DNA of 18,746 bases from DASUGM01 sp036274055. GTDB lineage: Bacteria; Acidobacteriota; Vicinamibacteria; Vicinamibacterales; SCN-69-37. The stretch lies in contig DASUGM010000204.1 of the NCBI GenBank assembly GCA_036274055.1, forward strand, positions 1 to 18,746. Direction: 5' to 3'. Made by a program: the position numbers and the translations under genes. This document shows positions 7,060-14,422 of the stretch, piece by piece; within the stretch, counting starts at the first letter, position 1; each line of letters starts with the position of its first letter. Under the pieces are notes generated by a model. The model was not told the origin of the DNA. It did not search any database and was given only the letters and a program-made list of their open reading frames with translations.

Positions 7060-8799
7060 CTAGAACAACGGAATCTCGAGATGGCGGACGAACGAATCGT
7101 CGTCGGCCACCTCCTGCACGCGGACCAGCGCGTCGCGAAAGGCCGCGGCCGTCTGCTCGATGTCGGCCTGACCGTGCGCCAGGCTCGGCAGCATGAATCC
7201 CTTGTAGGTCAGGACCGATCTCTGCAGCAGCTCCTGCTGCAGGAGCGTTCGCATCAGCCCGCGCCGCTGCGGGTCGGGCTCGGCAAACCGGTAAATCTGC
7301 CGGTACGGTACACCGATGATTTCGCCACGGATGCCGAGTTCGTCGCTGACCTCGTTGATCGCATCCGTGAGGGCGGTGCCGATTCGGTGGATCTGCGCCG
7401 GCACGTCTTCGCGTTTGTGGATCTCCAGCGACATCGCTGCGGCCGCCAGGGAATAGACTTCGCCGCGAAACGTCGGCATGTACGCGGCGTTGATCGACGT
7501 CTGCATGATCTCCCGCCGGCCGACCAGCGCCGCCAGCGGCATCCCGCCGCTCAGCGCTTTGCCTAAACAGGTGAGATCCGGCATCACCCCGGTTTCCTGT
7601 TGAACGCTCCCATGCGGATGACGAAAGCCGGTGACGATTTCGTCGAAGATCAGCACCGCGCCCTGTTCCCGGCACATCGCCTCGACGTGGCGCAGAAACG
7701 CGGCGTCGGCGCCGGACGGAGGATCGTCCAGCGTGCGCGCCTGCGCGGCCGGCTCGAGGATGACCGCGGCAATTTGCCCGCGATGCTGGTCGACCAGCGC
7801 ATCGAATCCCGGCGCGTCGCCGAGGTCAAACCTGAACAGCTCGGCCGGCGCCGACGAGCTCTTCAATCGTGGCTGCACGGTCTCTTGCACGTACCAATCG
7901 TGCCAGCCGTGATACCCGCTGTAGAGCACGGTCCGCCGCCCGGTGTGCAGCCGTGCGGTCCGGATCGCGGCGGTACACGCATCCGATCCGTGTTTGCCGA
8001 AGAGCGCCATCTCCGCGCCGGGGATCAAGTCGCACAACTGATCGGTGACTGTGGCTTCGAGCATGTGCGGCAGTGTGACGACGGCGCTCGACGTGAGGGC
8101 GCTGGCGATCGCCGCCTGAATCTCAGGATGCGCGTACCCCAGCAGCGCCGCGCCGCCAGCCATGACGAAGTCGATCCACTCGTCGCCCTCAGCATCACGG
8201 ACGCGGCAGCCGACGGCGCGCTCGATGAAAGTGGGATACCGACGCCCGGACCGGCTGCGGGTAATCCCGTCCGTCGGCAGCCACATCCCCCAGTTCGAAC
8301 GCCTGGCAATCGCATCCGCCCCGGCGAGCGCGCCGCGCTCCGGCTCTTCGGCGCGCACTTCGACGGCGAGCGTCGCCGCGCCCTGGTCGTGAAACCACGC
8401 GACGTTCTGTTCCAGAAACGAGAGGGTGACCACCCACGCGCCGCCTTCCGCGTCGAGCGGGCACGTTAGCAGCGCGCTGACGATCACCTCGTCACCAGGG
8501 GCGACGTCGTGCGGAATTCTCGCCGTGCAATGTAGCGCAGCGCCGAAATACACGGCCAACTCGACCGATCGTCGCTCCGGGTGCTGCGCCGGCCAATGCC
8601 GCGACCCTCTGTTTTCGGCGCGGACGTAGAGCTGCCAGCGCGCACCTTTGCGCAGCGACGGGGGCAGGTTATGCGCGTGCCATGCCACGTCGTACGGACG
8701 CAGAGCTTCAGCCGAAGCGGGCGCGGCGTCCGGCGTGACGGCGCCGGCCGCCCGTGGTCTGGTTCTCGCCGCGAGGTGTGTGATCAGATTGCCGATCAC
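7060..8799 (-). CDS. GSA-aminomutase-type PLP enzyme with N-terminal beta-sandwich domain
   Basis: 579 residues. I start it at the GTG at 8799 because it overlaps the upstream stop as GTGA, a coupled start; GTG 21 codons later is an alternative. Residues 36-149 form a beta-sandwich-like domain with G52-x7-R60-AEN and AWFHDQG (134-140). From about 165 the protein is a class III aminotransferase closest in motifs to glutamate-1-semialdehyde aminomutase: GKHGSDACTAAIRTAR (268-283), YHGWHDW (296-302), IFDEIVTGFR (384-393) with PLP-contacting D386, and LGKALSGGMPLAALVGRREIM (412-432) with Schiff-base Lys K414. HemL itself is about 430 residues and lacks the extra domain, so this is probably not the haem enzyme but a transaminase or aminomutase acting on a pathway intermediate. 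It lies between the AKR-like and radical SAM genes, spaced for one operon. Confidence 0.88.
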   Translation of the reverse strand: MIGNLITHLAARTRPRAAGAVTPDAAPASAEALRPYDVAWHAHNLPPSLRKGARWQLYVRAENRGSRHWPAQHPERRSVELAVYFGAALHCTARIPHDVAPGDEVIVSALLTCPLDAEGGAWVVTLSFLEQNVAWFHDQGAATLAVEVRAEEPERGALAGADAIARRSNWGMWLPTDGITRSRSGRRYPTFIERAVGCRVRDAEGDEWIDFVMAGGAALLGYAHPEIQAAIASALTSSAVVTLPHMLEATVTDQLCDLIPGAEMALFGKHGSDACTAAIRTARLHTGRRTVLYSGYHGWHDWYVQETVQPRLKSSSAPAELFRFDLGDAPGFDALVDQHRGQIAAVILEPAAQARTLDDPPSGADAAFLRHVEAMCREQGAVLIFDEIVTGFRHPHGSVQQETGVMPDLTCLGKALSGGMPLAALVGRREIMQTSINAAYMPTFRGEVYSLAAAAMSLEIHKREDVPAQIHRIGTALTDAINEVSDELGIRGEIIGVPYRQIYRFAEPDPQRRGLMRTLLQQELLQRSVLTYKGFMLPSLAHGQADIEQTAAAFRDALVRVQEVADDDSFVRHLEIPLF

Positions 8800-10433
8800 T
8801 CCGCTCTCGGGCCAATGACGTCGAGGAACTTGCGAACAAAGGAGGTCCGAGCCGGCTGCGGTGCGCGCGGTTCGGCGACGGTGATTTGTTCGGAGAACAC
8901 GAGCGGAGCCAGCCGCTCCGAAAAATTCTGGTGTTCGCCAAGCAGCCGGACGCGCAATTCGAAGCGGCGGACGCCGGAAGGCGGCGTGACCTCGAACGCG
9001 ATATGCCAGCGTTCGCCGCGATGGATGTTCTGGGTGACATCGAAGGTCCGGGTCCGAGTTCCGTCGACGAAGATCGCCAGCGCGACTCGCGCCTGAAGTT
9101 CCGGGTAGTTCGGCAGCCATCCGCGCTCGCCGGCGTTCTCGACGCGCAGGCGGCAGGAGGACGGCCGCCCCGGTGCCATTACCTTGGGAACGTCGGCGCT
9201 GACGACGCGCGCGCCAAAGCCGGCGTCGCCGCGAATCTCGTGCTTCTGACTCTCAGGCGGCGCGATCACGCCGTGGCGCATCAGCTCGAGCATCTGGCCG
9301 TGCATCGTCGTCAGGCTCCTCGGGATGTCGATGCCGTCCGGGCACACGCAGGTGACGTCGGGGCACGTGGCACAGACGCTCTCGAGAGACGCGTGCTGTC
9401 GAAAGTACTCGATGTTCTCCGGCTGCTCGAACGCGCCGGAGGGATGAACGTGGAACAGACCGGCCCAGAAGATCGACGACACCGGGAGCTTCTGACTGCA
9501 GGTCGAATCGCATTTGCCACACCGGCTGCAGACCGTCGCTTTCAAGCCGGCGACGACATCGGTGAGGTGCGACGCCGTCGATCCCGTCAGCTGAATCGGC
9601 GCCCGACCAGCGCGTGCGTTCTCTTCGGCTTCTTCAATCGATGCGGTCCCTGGCATCACGCAGGCGACTTCGGGATGGACCAGGATCGATCGAAGAATGT
9701 CGCCGGCCTTCGTCGTCGGCGTGCGATGCCAGCCCGGTCGCGGTGGAAACGCCCGGCTCGCGCACAAGAGTCCGCCGGCGAGCGGCTTCATGATCATCAC
9801 GCCGACGTCGTGCTCGCGGCACAGCGGGAAGATCTCCTGTTGATTGCGTGGCAGCGATTCGATCGCGTGATTCGGCGGCGGCGGATAGGAAAGCAGATGG
9901 TAGCCGAGGATGTTGTAGGCGAGCATAATCGCGTCGAAGACGCCGCCGGTGACGAGCCGCGCGACATACTCCGGCGAGCCGTGGGTCGTGCAGAAGATGC
10001 CGCCGAGTCTGCCGGCGGCTTTCATCCGCAGCAGGAACTCGACCATGCCGTCAGCGCCCCAGACGTTCTCGCGATGCGCTTCGCGGTCGTCGATACACGC
10101 GATGCCGTAAAGCTCCAGCCGTTCGGTGCCGAGCCGCTCGCAGGTCGCCTCGAACAGGCGCTCGAAATGCGACACCGGTCCGGTGCTGTTTCCAGGCACG
10201 TCCCAGCCCTGGGAGGCCACAATCACGTTGGCGTCCGTGCACTCGAGGGCGCGGGCGACGAGCGCTTCAGCCGTGCCGTAGTCCGGCGCGGTGTGGACGA
10301 TGTTGACGCCGAGCGCGAAACCCTTGAGAAGCGTGTCGATCGCCTGCGTCTCGGGCACCAGACGGAGTTGACATGTCCCAACGCCGATCGCTGAGACCTG
10401 CAGACCCGTTCTTCCAAGTCGCCGATACTCCAC
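8796..10433 (-). CDS. AKR-fold iron-sulfur protein with C-terminal beta-sandwich domain
   Basis: 545 residues from GTG 10433, with GGAGG four bases upstream. Residues 1-280 have the aldo/keto reductase barrel: MEYRRLGRTGLQVSAIGVGT at the start, DYGTAE (51-56), MIMKPLAGG (213-221) and VMPGT (259-263). Of the catalytic tetrad only Tyr52 is evident: the usual Asp position is H47, the Lys segment reads VASQGWD (72-78) and the His segment ELYGIACIDD (107-116). Residues 302-312 give CxxCxxCxxxC for a [4Fe-4S] cluster; 354-364 give a second set, CxxCxxxxCxC, before PDGIDIP. Residues 405-520 form a beta-sandwich-like domain with G422-x7-R430-VEN. Classical AKRs reduce carbonyls with NADPH; relatives with ferredoxin domains are poorly known. 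It is first in a minus-strand gene run whose next gene overlaps it by four bases. Confidence 0.85.
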   Translation of the reverse strand: MEYRRLGRTGLQVSAIGVGTCQLRLVPETQAIDTLLKGFALGVNIVHTAPDYGTAEALVARALECTDANVIVASQGWDVPGNSTGPVSHFERLFEATCERLGTERLELYGIACIDDREAHRENVWGADGMVEFLLRMKAAGRLGGIFCTTHGSPEYVARLVTGGVFDAIMLAYNILGYHLLSYPPPPNHAIESLPRNQQEIFPLCREHDVGVMIMKPLAGGLLCASRAFPPRPGWHRTPTTKAGDILRSILVHPEVACVMPGTASIEEAEENARAGRAPIQLTGSTASHLTDVVAGLKATVCSRCGKCDSTCSQKLPVSSIFWAGLFHVHPSGAFEQPENIEYFRQHASLESVCATCPDVTCVCPDGIDIPRSLTTMHGQMLELMRHGVIAPPESQKHEIRGDAGFGARVVSADVPKVMAPGRPSSCRLRVENAGERGWLPNYPELQARVALAIFVDGTRTRTFDVTQNIHRGERWHIAFEVTPPSGVRRFELRVRLLGEHQNFSERLAPLVFSEQITVAEPRAPQPARTSFVRKFLDVIGPRAE

Positions 10434-10589
10434 GCGCCCTCCGCCCCAATGAGTGGCGACCTCACTGTAGCTCCGCCGTCAGCTGCCGTCGCCGGAATTC
10501 CACCGCCGGGCGCCCGGGCGCGACATAATCGCAGGACACCGGCCCCGGCCTGCCCCCCGGACCGGTGCCGGAATGGAGAAGGGTCGCTC
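10434..10589. promoter_or_regulatory. Divergent control region
   Basis: This 156-base gap separates the tailoring cluster (minus) from the coiled-coil lipoprotein gene (plus). CATAAT at 10524-10529 may be a plus-strand -10 box. A perfect 12-base palindrome, GCGCCCGGGCGC, sits at 10510-10521 immediately upstream of it and could be an operator or a hairpin. On the minus strand TACAGT near 10469-10474 is a weak candidate -10 for the cluster. No convincing -35 boxes are seen. Confidence 0.35.
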
Positions 10590-11864
10590 ATGAAGAACGT
10601 CTATCTGACCCGCGCACGGCTGGGGCTTGTCGGCATCACTCTCGGCGCGCTGACTGTGGCGGTGGCCTGTTCCACCAAAGTAGGCCAACGGCAAACCCAG
10701 GTGATGCAGCGATCGGGAAAGGTCAGCGTCAGTGCGGCGGAGCTGCGCGCGCGCGTCAACGACCTCGCCGATCAATTCATGAGCCGGCTCGAAGAATCGG
10801 CCGATCGCATCGCGGCCGACTCGCCGGATCGCGCAGTGGATCGCCAGGCGCTGGCGTTCAAGATCGACGCCGTGCCGGCGGTCTACACCGCGGCGTACCG
10901 CGCCGATCCGCTGACCTCGGTGATGGACGTGTGGGCCTTGGCGTTCCAGCTTCGCCGCTACGTCGATGCCGGCCCCGGCGGCAAGTTCTTCGGCGCCCAA
11001 CAGCCGCTGGCGAAGGAGATGGCGCGCGACCTGCTCGCCAGTGCCGACGCCGTCGCTCAAAGCGTCGCGATCCGGCCCGAGGACTACCAACGGGCCCGGA
11101 CCAAACTCGAAGACTGGACCAATAGTCACGTCATCGAGCACTCCATTTCATCGCGTCCGTCCTACGCCGCCGGCGCGGCCAGCATGCGTGCCGACGAGCG
11201 GGACGCCTTCGTCGCGATCGGCGAGGCGACGGACACGGTTGAGAACATGTCCGAACGTTTGAACACCTACGCCGCGCAGTTGCCGAAGCTGGCGCGCTGG
11301 CAAGCCGAGTTGCTGATCTTGAACCTCGGCGGCGAACACGATCTGGAAAGCGCGCTCGGCGACATCCATGAGATTGGCGGCGTCGCCCGCCGCGCCAACG
11401 ACATGCTGGGCGACGTGCCTGCGCTGGTGAACCAGGCGGTCGCGCCAATCCGCGATTTGACCGCGACCGAACGCCAGACCGTGCTCGACGCCGTGAACAC
11501 GCAGCGCCTGCAAACCCTGGACTACGTGACGGCTGCGCAACGGCAGACACTCGAATTCGTCACCAGCGAGCGGCTGGCCACCATTGCGGCCTTGCGGGAA
11601 GAGCGCATCGCCACCATCGCAGCGATGCAGGCGGAGCGGGTCACGATCGCCGCCGCGCTCGAAGTGGCGCGAGTAGAGACCCTGAAGGAAGTCGACGCGA
11701 TCAGAATCCGGACCGTCGAAGCCAGCGTCGTCGGCCTCAAGGACACGCTCGACTACTTTCTCTGGCGAGTCGCCCCGGTGCTCGCGGTGCTGATGCTGCT
11801 GGCCACCGTCTTCGTCGTCGTCGGCTACCGGCTCACGATTGGACGCACCGGCCGCGCGGCGTAG
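10590..11864 (+). CDS. Lipobox-bearing coiled-coil protein with C-terminal membrane helix
   Basis: 424 residues, family not recognised. The start is the ATG at 10590, preceded by GGAGAAGGG about 6 bases upstream; the frame is open earlier but has no signal. Residues 8-27 form a hydrophobic stretch ending in VAVAC, so C27 may be lipidated. Residues 45-240 are predicted helical and rich in Ala, Arg, Asp and Glu. Residues 288-380 are a long charged coiled coil with repeated ER-x-ATIAA units (for example 328-335, 338-345 and 350-356). Residues 395-413 (APVLAVLMLLATVFVVVGY) are a clear membrane helix followed by Arg-rich residues. A protein anchored at both ends, with a rod between, is the simplest reading; an envelope-spacing or chemoreceptor-like role is only a guess. 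It is divergent from the tailoring cluster. Confidence 0.8.
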   Translation: MKNVYLTRARLGLVGITLGALTVAVACSTKVGQRQTQVMQRSGKVSVSAAELRARVNDLADQFMSRLEESADRIAADSPDRAVDRQALAFKIDAVPAVYTAAYRADPLTSVMDVWALAFQLRRYVDAGPGGKFFGAQQPLAKEMARDLLASADAVAQSVAIRPEDYQRARTKLEDWTNSHVIEHSISSRPSYAAGAASMRADERDAFVAIGEATDTVENMSERLNTYAAQLPKLARWQAELLILNLGGEHDLESALGDIHEIGGVARRANDMLGDVPALVNQAVAPIRDLTATERQTVLDAVNTQRLQTLDYVTAAQRQTLEFVTSERLATIAALREERIATIAAMQAERVTIAAALEVARVETLKEVDAIRIRTVEASVVGLKDTLDYFLWRVAPVLAVLMLLATVFVVVGYRLTIGRTGRAA

Positions 11865-11872
11865 AAACAGAA

Positions 11873-11903
11873 CGCGCGGCGGGCCAACCCGGCCCGCCGC
11901 GCG
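11873..11903 (+). terminator. Strong GC hairpin terminator
   Basis: A perfect 13-base stem (11873-11885 with 11891-11903) closes a 5-base AACCC loop, starting 8 bases after the stop codon. The following bases are CATCGCTTGCT, so the U tract is poor; Rho-independent termination is likely but may be partial. Confidence 0.7.
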
Positions 11904-11946
11904 CATCGCTTGCTGCCCGCGAGGAGCTGAGTGAGAAGCGCTGGTC

Positions 11947-12176
11947 CCAAGAGCCTTCAACATGGAGAACAGGGAGAAGAGCGGGGTTCTTCTTTTTTGG
12001 TAACCCTTGCGAGATGCGTGCTGATGCAGAACGCAGGGGACGGCGGAGGTCATGGAGAGCCTGAGATCTGCTCCATGCCCTCCTCCGAATCCCGAGCTTT
12101 CATCTGAGCATTCATCTCGCAAGGTTTTCCAAAAAAAATATCTCTTCTCCATGTCCTCCATGTTGAAGGCTCTTGG
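11947..12176. repeat. 230-base foldback element (MITE- or REP-like)
   Basis: The left arm 11947-12016 and right arm 12113-12176 are imperfect inverted copies. Both start at the outside with CCAAGAGCCTTCAACATGGA (right arm read on the minus strand) and end with CTTGCGAGATG at the inside. An inner pair, GGAGGTCATGGAG near 12040-12052 against CTCCATGCCCTCC near 12071-12083, adds a second hairpin. Each arm carries an A- or T-run (TTTTTT, AAAAAAAA). The element covers 305 gene-free bases between the terminator and the deacylase gene and contributes no credible coding sequence. Confidence 0.85.
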
Positions 12177-12203
12177 ACAAGTGCCCTTTACTCGGCCCAG
12201 AGC

Positions 12204-12209
12204 TAGAAT
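12204..12209 (+). promoter_or_regulatory. -10 box of a probable leaderless deacylase transcript
   Basis: GCTAGAATC contains TAGAAT, followed by exactly 7 bases and then the start codon TTG at 12217. The same nine bases with the same 7-base spacing precede the aminotransferase start at 16641. No ribosome-binding sequence is present. Confidence 0.55.
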
Positions 12210-12216
12210 CGTCGGG

Positions 12217-12696
12217 TTGAGCGCCACGCCCGCGATCCATTTCCTGCGGAAACACGGCGTCGCCTTCACGGAGCACCCCTACCGCTACGAAGAGCGCGGC
12301 GGCACGCGCGTGTCGGCGCGGGAGTTGGGCGTCGATGAGCACGCGGTGATCAAGACGCTCGTGATGGAGGACGACGCGCGGCAGCCGCTGCTGGTGCTGA
12401 TGCACGGCGACCGCGAGGTGTCGACAAAGAATCTGGCGCGACAGATCGGCCGCAAGACGGTCGAGCCGTGCGCGCCCGACGTCGCGCAGCGCCACACCGG
12501 ATATCAGGTCGGCGGCACCTCGCCGTTCGGCACGCGCAAGACGCTGCCGGTCGTCATCGAGCGATCGATTCTCGAGTTGGACACGGTCTACATCAACGGC
12601 GGACGCCGCGGGCTCCTGGTCGCGCTGTCGCCGGGGGAATTGGCGCGCGTGCTCAATCCGGTGAGCGTCGACGTCGCGCTCGAGCCGTCGTCGTAA
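12217..12696 (+). CDS. ybaK: YbaK/ProX-family aminoacyl-tRNA deacylase
   Basis: 159 residues, the normal length for YbaK proteins, which hydrolyse misacylated tRNAs such as Cys-tRNA(Pro) in the cytoplasm. I choose the TTG at 12217: it gives the family's usual N-terminus (SATPAIHFLRKHGVAFTEHPY), whereas ATG codons further upstream lie inside the foldback repeat. Motifs: ARELGVDEHAVIKTLVM (34-50) with the conserved Lys at 46, ending in the segment RQPLLVLMHGDREVS (55-69), then GYQVGGTSPFG (95-105) and YINGGRRGLLVALSP toward the end. The gene is monocistronic; the next gene converges on it with only 12 bases between stops, and no hairpin is seen there. Whether it prefers Cys-tRNA or another charged tRNA cannot be told from the sequence. 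Confidence 0.92.
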   Translation: MSATPAIHFLRKHGVAFTEHPYRYEERGGTRVSARELGVDEHAVIKTLVMEDDARQPLLVLMHGDREVSTKNLARQIGRKTVEPCAPDVAQRHTGYQVGGTSPFGTRKTLPVVIERSILELDTVYINGGRRGLLVALSPGELARVLNPVSVDVALEPSS

Positions 12697-12708
12697 GGGC
12701 AGCCTGGC

Positions 12709-13626
12709 CTAGCGCTCGACCCGAACCTGTCCGCTGTGCGATCGCAGCGTCACGACCGGTCCGCCCTTTCCGACTGGCGCTTCGAGGCGGCCCTTGACGG
12801 TGCCGGTGACGCCCAGGCCGCTCGACTTGACGTCGCTGGTCTCGCTCGTGGCGTCGAGGTTGAACGATGCGGCAGCGTCCGCCTTCATCGTGATCACTCC
12901 CGAGCCCGTCGTCACGCGCCACGGCGCAGCGGGGGAGCCCTGCAGCGTGACCTTCGAACTCTGCGTGGTGATCGCGGTTTCGCCGCGCAGGCCGGTGAGC
13001 CAGATCTCGCCCGAGTCGGTCTTGAGGCTGGCGCCGCCGGCGCCGTTGAAGGTCGCCTCGATGCGGCCGCTGGTGTTGTCGACTCTGAGCGCGCCGCCGA
13101 GGTCGGTGGCTTTGATGCCGCTGCTCGACGACGAGATCGCGATGTCGCCTTTGACACCAGCCAACTCGATCGCCCCCGAGCTCGTCTTGATCGTCACCGC
13201 ACCGGCAACCGCGGCAATCGAGATCCCGCCGGACGTCGTTGTCACCTGCGTCATCAGCCGCGCCGGCACGCGCACGTCGTAGCTGACGTAGGTCGCGTCG
13301 CGCGTCATGCGGTCGGCGGGCTGGCGGAGAAACACAGTGTTCCCCTCGCCCGAGATTGGCGGCTTGTCGGCGACCGCCTTGGCCAGCTCGGGCGCCTCCA
13401 CGGGCAGGACAAAGCCGCCGCGGCGAAGCTTCACGGTGCCGTTGACGACGATGTGGTCGTCCTCGCCGGCGCTGACGCGAACGCTGCCGTTATCGGTGGT
13501 GACATCGATTCGGGTCACCGCCGCGGTCACCGGCACCGTTCGCTCGAACGTGAAGGTCTGGGCGAAGGACACCGCGGGCAGCGAGAGGGCCGCGATCGCC
13601 CAACCAATAGCCAGATTGTGTTTCAT
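12709..13626 (-). CDS. Exported DUF4097-type beta-repeat protein
   Basis: 305 residues from ATG 13626; the longer frame upstream has no start signal. Residues 1-22 are a signal peptide ending in SFAQ. The rest is a series of short beta-strand repeats typical of DUF4097/adhesin-like beta-helix proteins: NGSVRVSAGEDDHIVV, TTSGGISIAAVAGAVTIKTS, SGAIELAGVKGDIAISSSSS, SGRIEATFN and DSGEIWLTGLRG. The repeats follow a Ser-Gly-x-Ile pattern every 18-22 residues. It is probably periplasmic or surface-exposed; relatives are often found with sensor or anti-sigma proteins, but none is adjacent here. CAAAAT lies 6 bases before the start, again a possible leaderless arrangement. It is divergent from the GAF-like gene (68 bases between starts) and convergent with the deacylase. 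Confidence 0.85.
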   Translation of the reverse strand: MKHNLAIGWAIAALSLPAVSFAQTFTFERTVPVTAAVTRIDVTTDNGSVRVSAGEDDHIVVNGTVKLRRGGFVLPVEAPELAKAVADKPPISGEGNTVFLRQPADRMTRDATYVSYDVRVPARLMTQVTTTSGGISIAAVAGAVTIKTSSGAIELAGVKGDIAISSSSSGIKATDLGGALRVDNTSGRIEATFNGAGGASLKTDSGEIWLTGLRGETAITTQSSKVTLQGSPAAPWRVTTGSGVITMKADAAASFNLDATSETSDVKSSGLGVTGTVKGRLEAPVGKGGPVVTLRSHSGQVRVER

Positions 13627-13671
13627 CGACCCATTTTGGCATGTGGCGGCGACCGCTCGGAGCCGATACGT

Positions 13672-13677
13672 CATAAT
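13672..13677 (+). promoter_or_regulatory. Candidate -10 box of the GAF-like/SLT unit
   Basis: CATAAT is followed by 17 bases and then the ATG at 13695, so the leader would be only about 10 bases. No clear -35 box is seen; the opposite-strand promoter of the DUF4097 gene lies some 40 bases away. Confidence 0.45.
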
Positions 13678-13694
13678 GATTTCGACGCCGCCTT

Positions 13695-14411
13695 ATGTCC
13701 CGGGAACATCAGATTCGCGAAGCCATCGACCGTTTTCTCGCCCGCACGCGGCAGGCGACCGACAGTCATCTCGAGGCGCTCTCGAGCGAGTTGCTGGCGG
13801 TCGTCCAGGGTGACATGCGGACCAATCGGGTCGACGTCGAACGCGCGGCGGTTGACGTCGCGCGCGCGGTGGCCCGCGGCGGCGCCCACGCGCGGCACGA
13901 TCTGATGACCCGGATCGTCGACGCGGTGCGGCGGCTTGATGACGCGACGTCGCTGCGCGGCATCCTCGAGGCGCTGGCGCTGGGCGCGTCGGCCGAGGCG
14001 GCGCGCGCGGCCGTCCTGCTCGTCGACGGCGAGACGCTGCGCGCGTACAAGCATTCGGGGTTTGCGCCCGGAGAGACACCGACGGATCTGACCGTGGCTG
14101 CGTCGCCGATGCTGACCGCCGCCGTGCACCTGCGGCAGGTGACGAGAGTGCCGTCGGGCGGCGACGTGCCTGATCCACTGCTGCCGGCGTTCATGCGCGT
14201 CGCGGCCGGCCACGTCGGGATGATCATCCCGCTCATCGTCGGCCGCGAGGTCGTCGCGATCGTCTATGCGGATGGGGAAGAACGGCGGCCGCAGCACCCC
14301 GGCGCGCCGGTCTGGACCGAGCAGGTCGAGGTGCTCGTGCGTCACGCGTCGGCGCGCCTCGAGAACGTCACCTCGCAGCGGACGGTCGAGGTGCTGACCA
14401 ACCCGTCCTGA
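13695..14411 (+). CDS. GAF-domain-like protein
   Basis: 238 residues, probably cytoplasmic: no signal peptide or membrane segment. Residues 1-75 are helical and charged, with a possible short coiled coil (IDRFLARTRQATDSHLEAL). Residues 80-225 have the strand-helix rhythm of a GAF domain: LMTRIVDAVRRLDDATSLRGILEALALGAS, then AARAAVLLVDGETLRAYKHSGF, and late strands MIIPLIVGREVVAIVYADGE, ending in the helix VEVLVRHASARLENV. That final segment is typical of GAF domains. No output domain is attached, so it may be a sensor partner or have lost its effector. The stop lies 11 bases before the SLT gene, so the two are likely co-transcribed, which hints at a link to cell-wall turnover. The ligand is unknown. 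Confidence 0.72.
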   Translation: MSREHQIREAIDRFLARTRQATDSHLEALSSELLAVVQGDMRTNRVDVERAAVDVARAVARGGAHARHDLMTRIVDAVRRLDDATSLRGILEALALGASAEAARAAVLLVDGETLRAYKHSGFAPGETPTDLTVAASPMLTAAVHLRQVTRVPSGGDVPDPLLPAFMRVAAGHVGMIIPLIVGREVVAIVYADGEERRPQHPGAPVWTEQVEVLVRHASARLENVTSQRTVEVLTNPS

Positions 14412-14422
14412 GCGTCGAGCCT

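Noticed and set aside
7052..7675. Extended N-terminus of the radical SAM protein
   Set aside because: The extra residues are an out-of-frame reading of the PLP enzyme gene; the ATG at 7051 starts the folded domain.
7060..8799. Haem-biosynthesis HemL
   Set aside because: The core motifs match, but the extra N-terminal domain and the gene context argue for a specialised enzyme.
12052..12216. 55-residue N-terminal extension of the YbaK protein
   Set aside because: It is encoded by the foldback repeat and is absent from the usual family length; the TTG at 12217 fits better.
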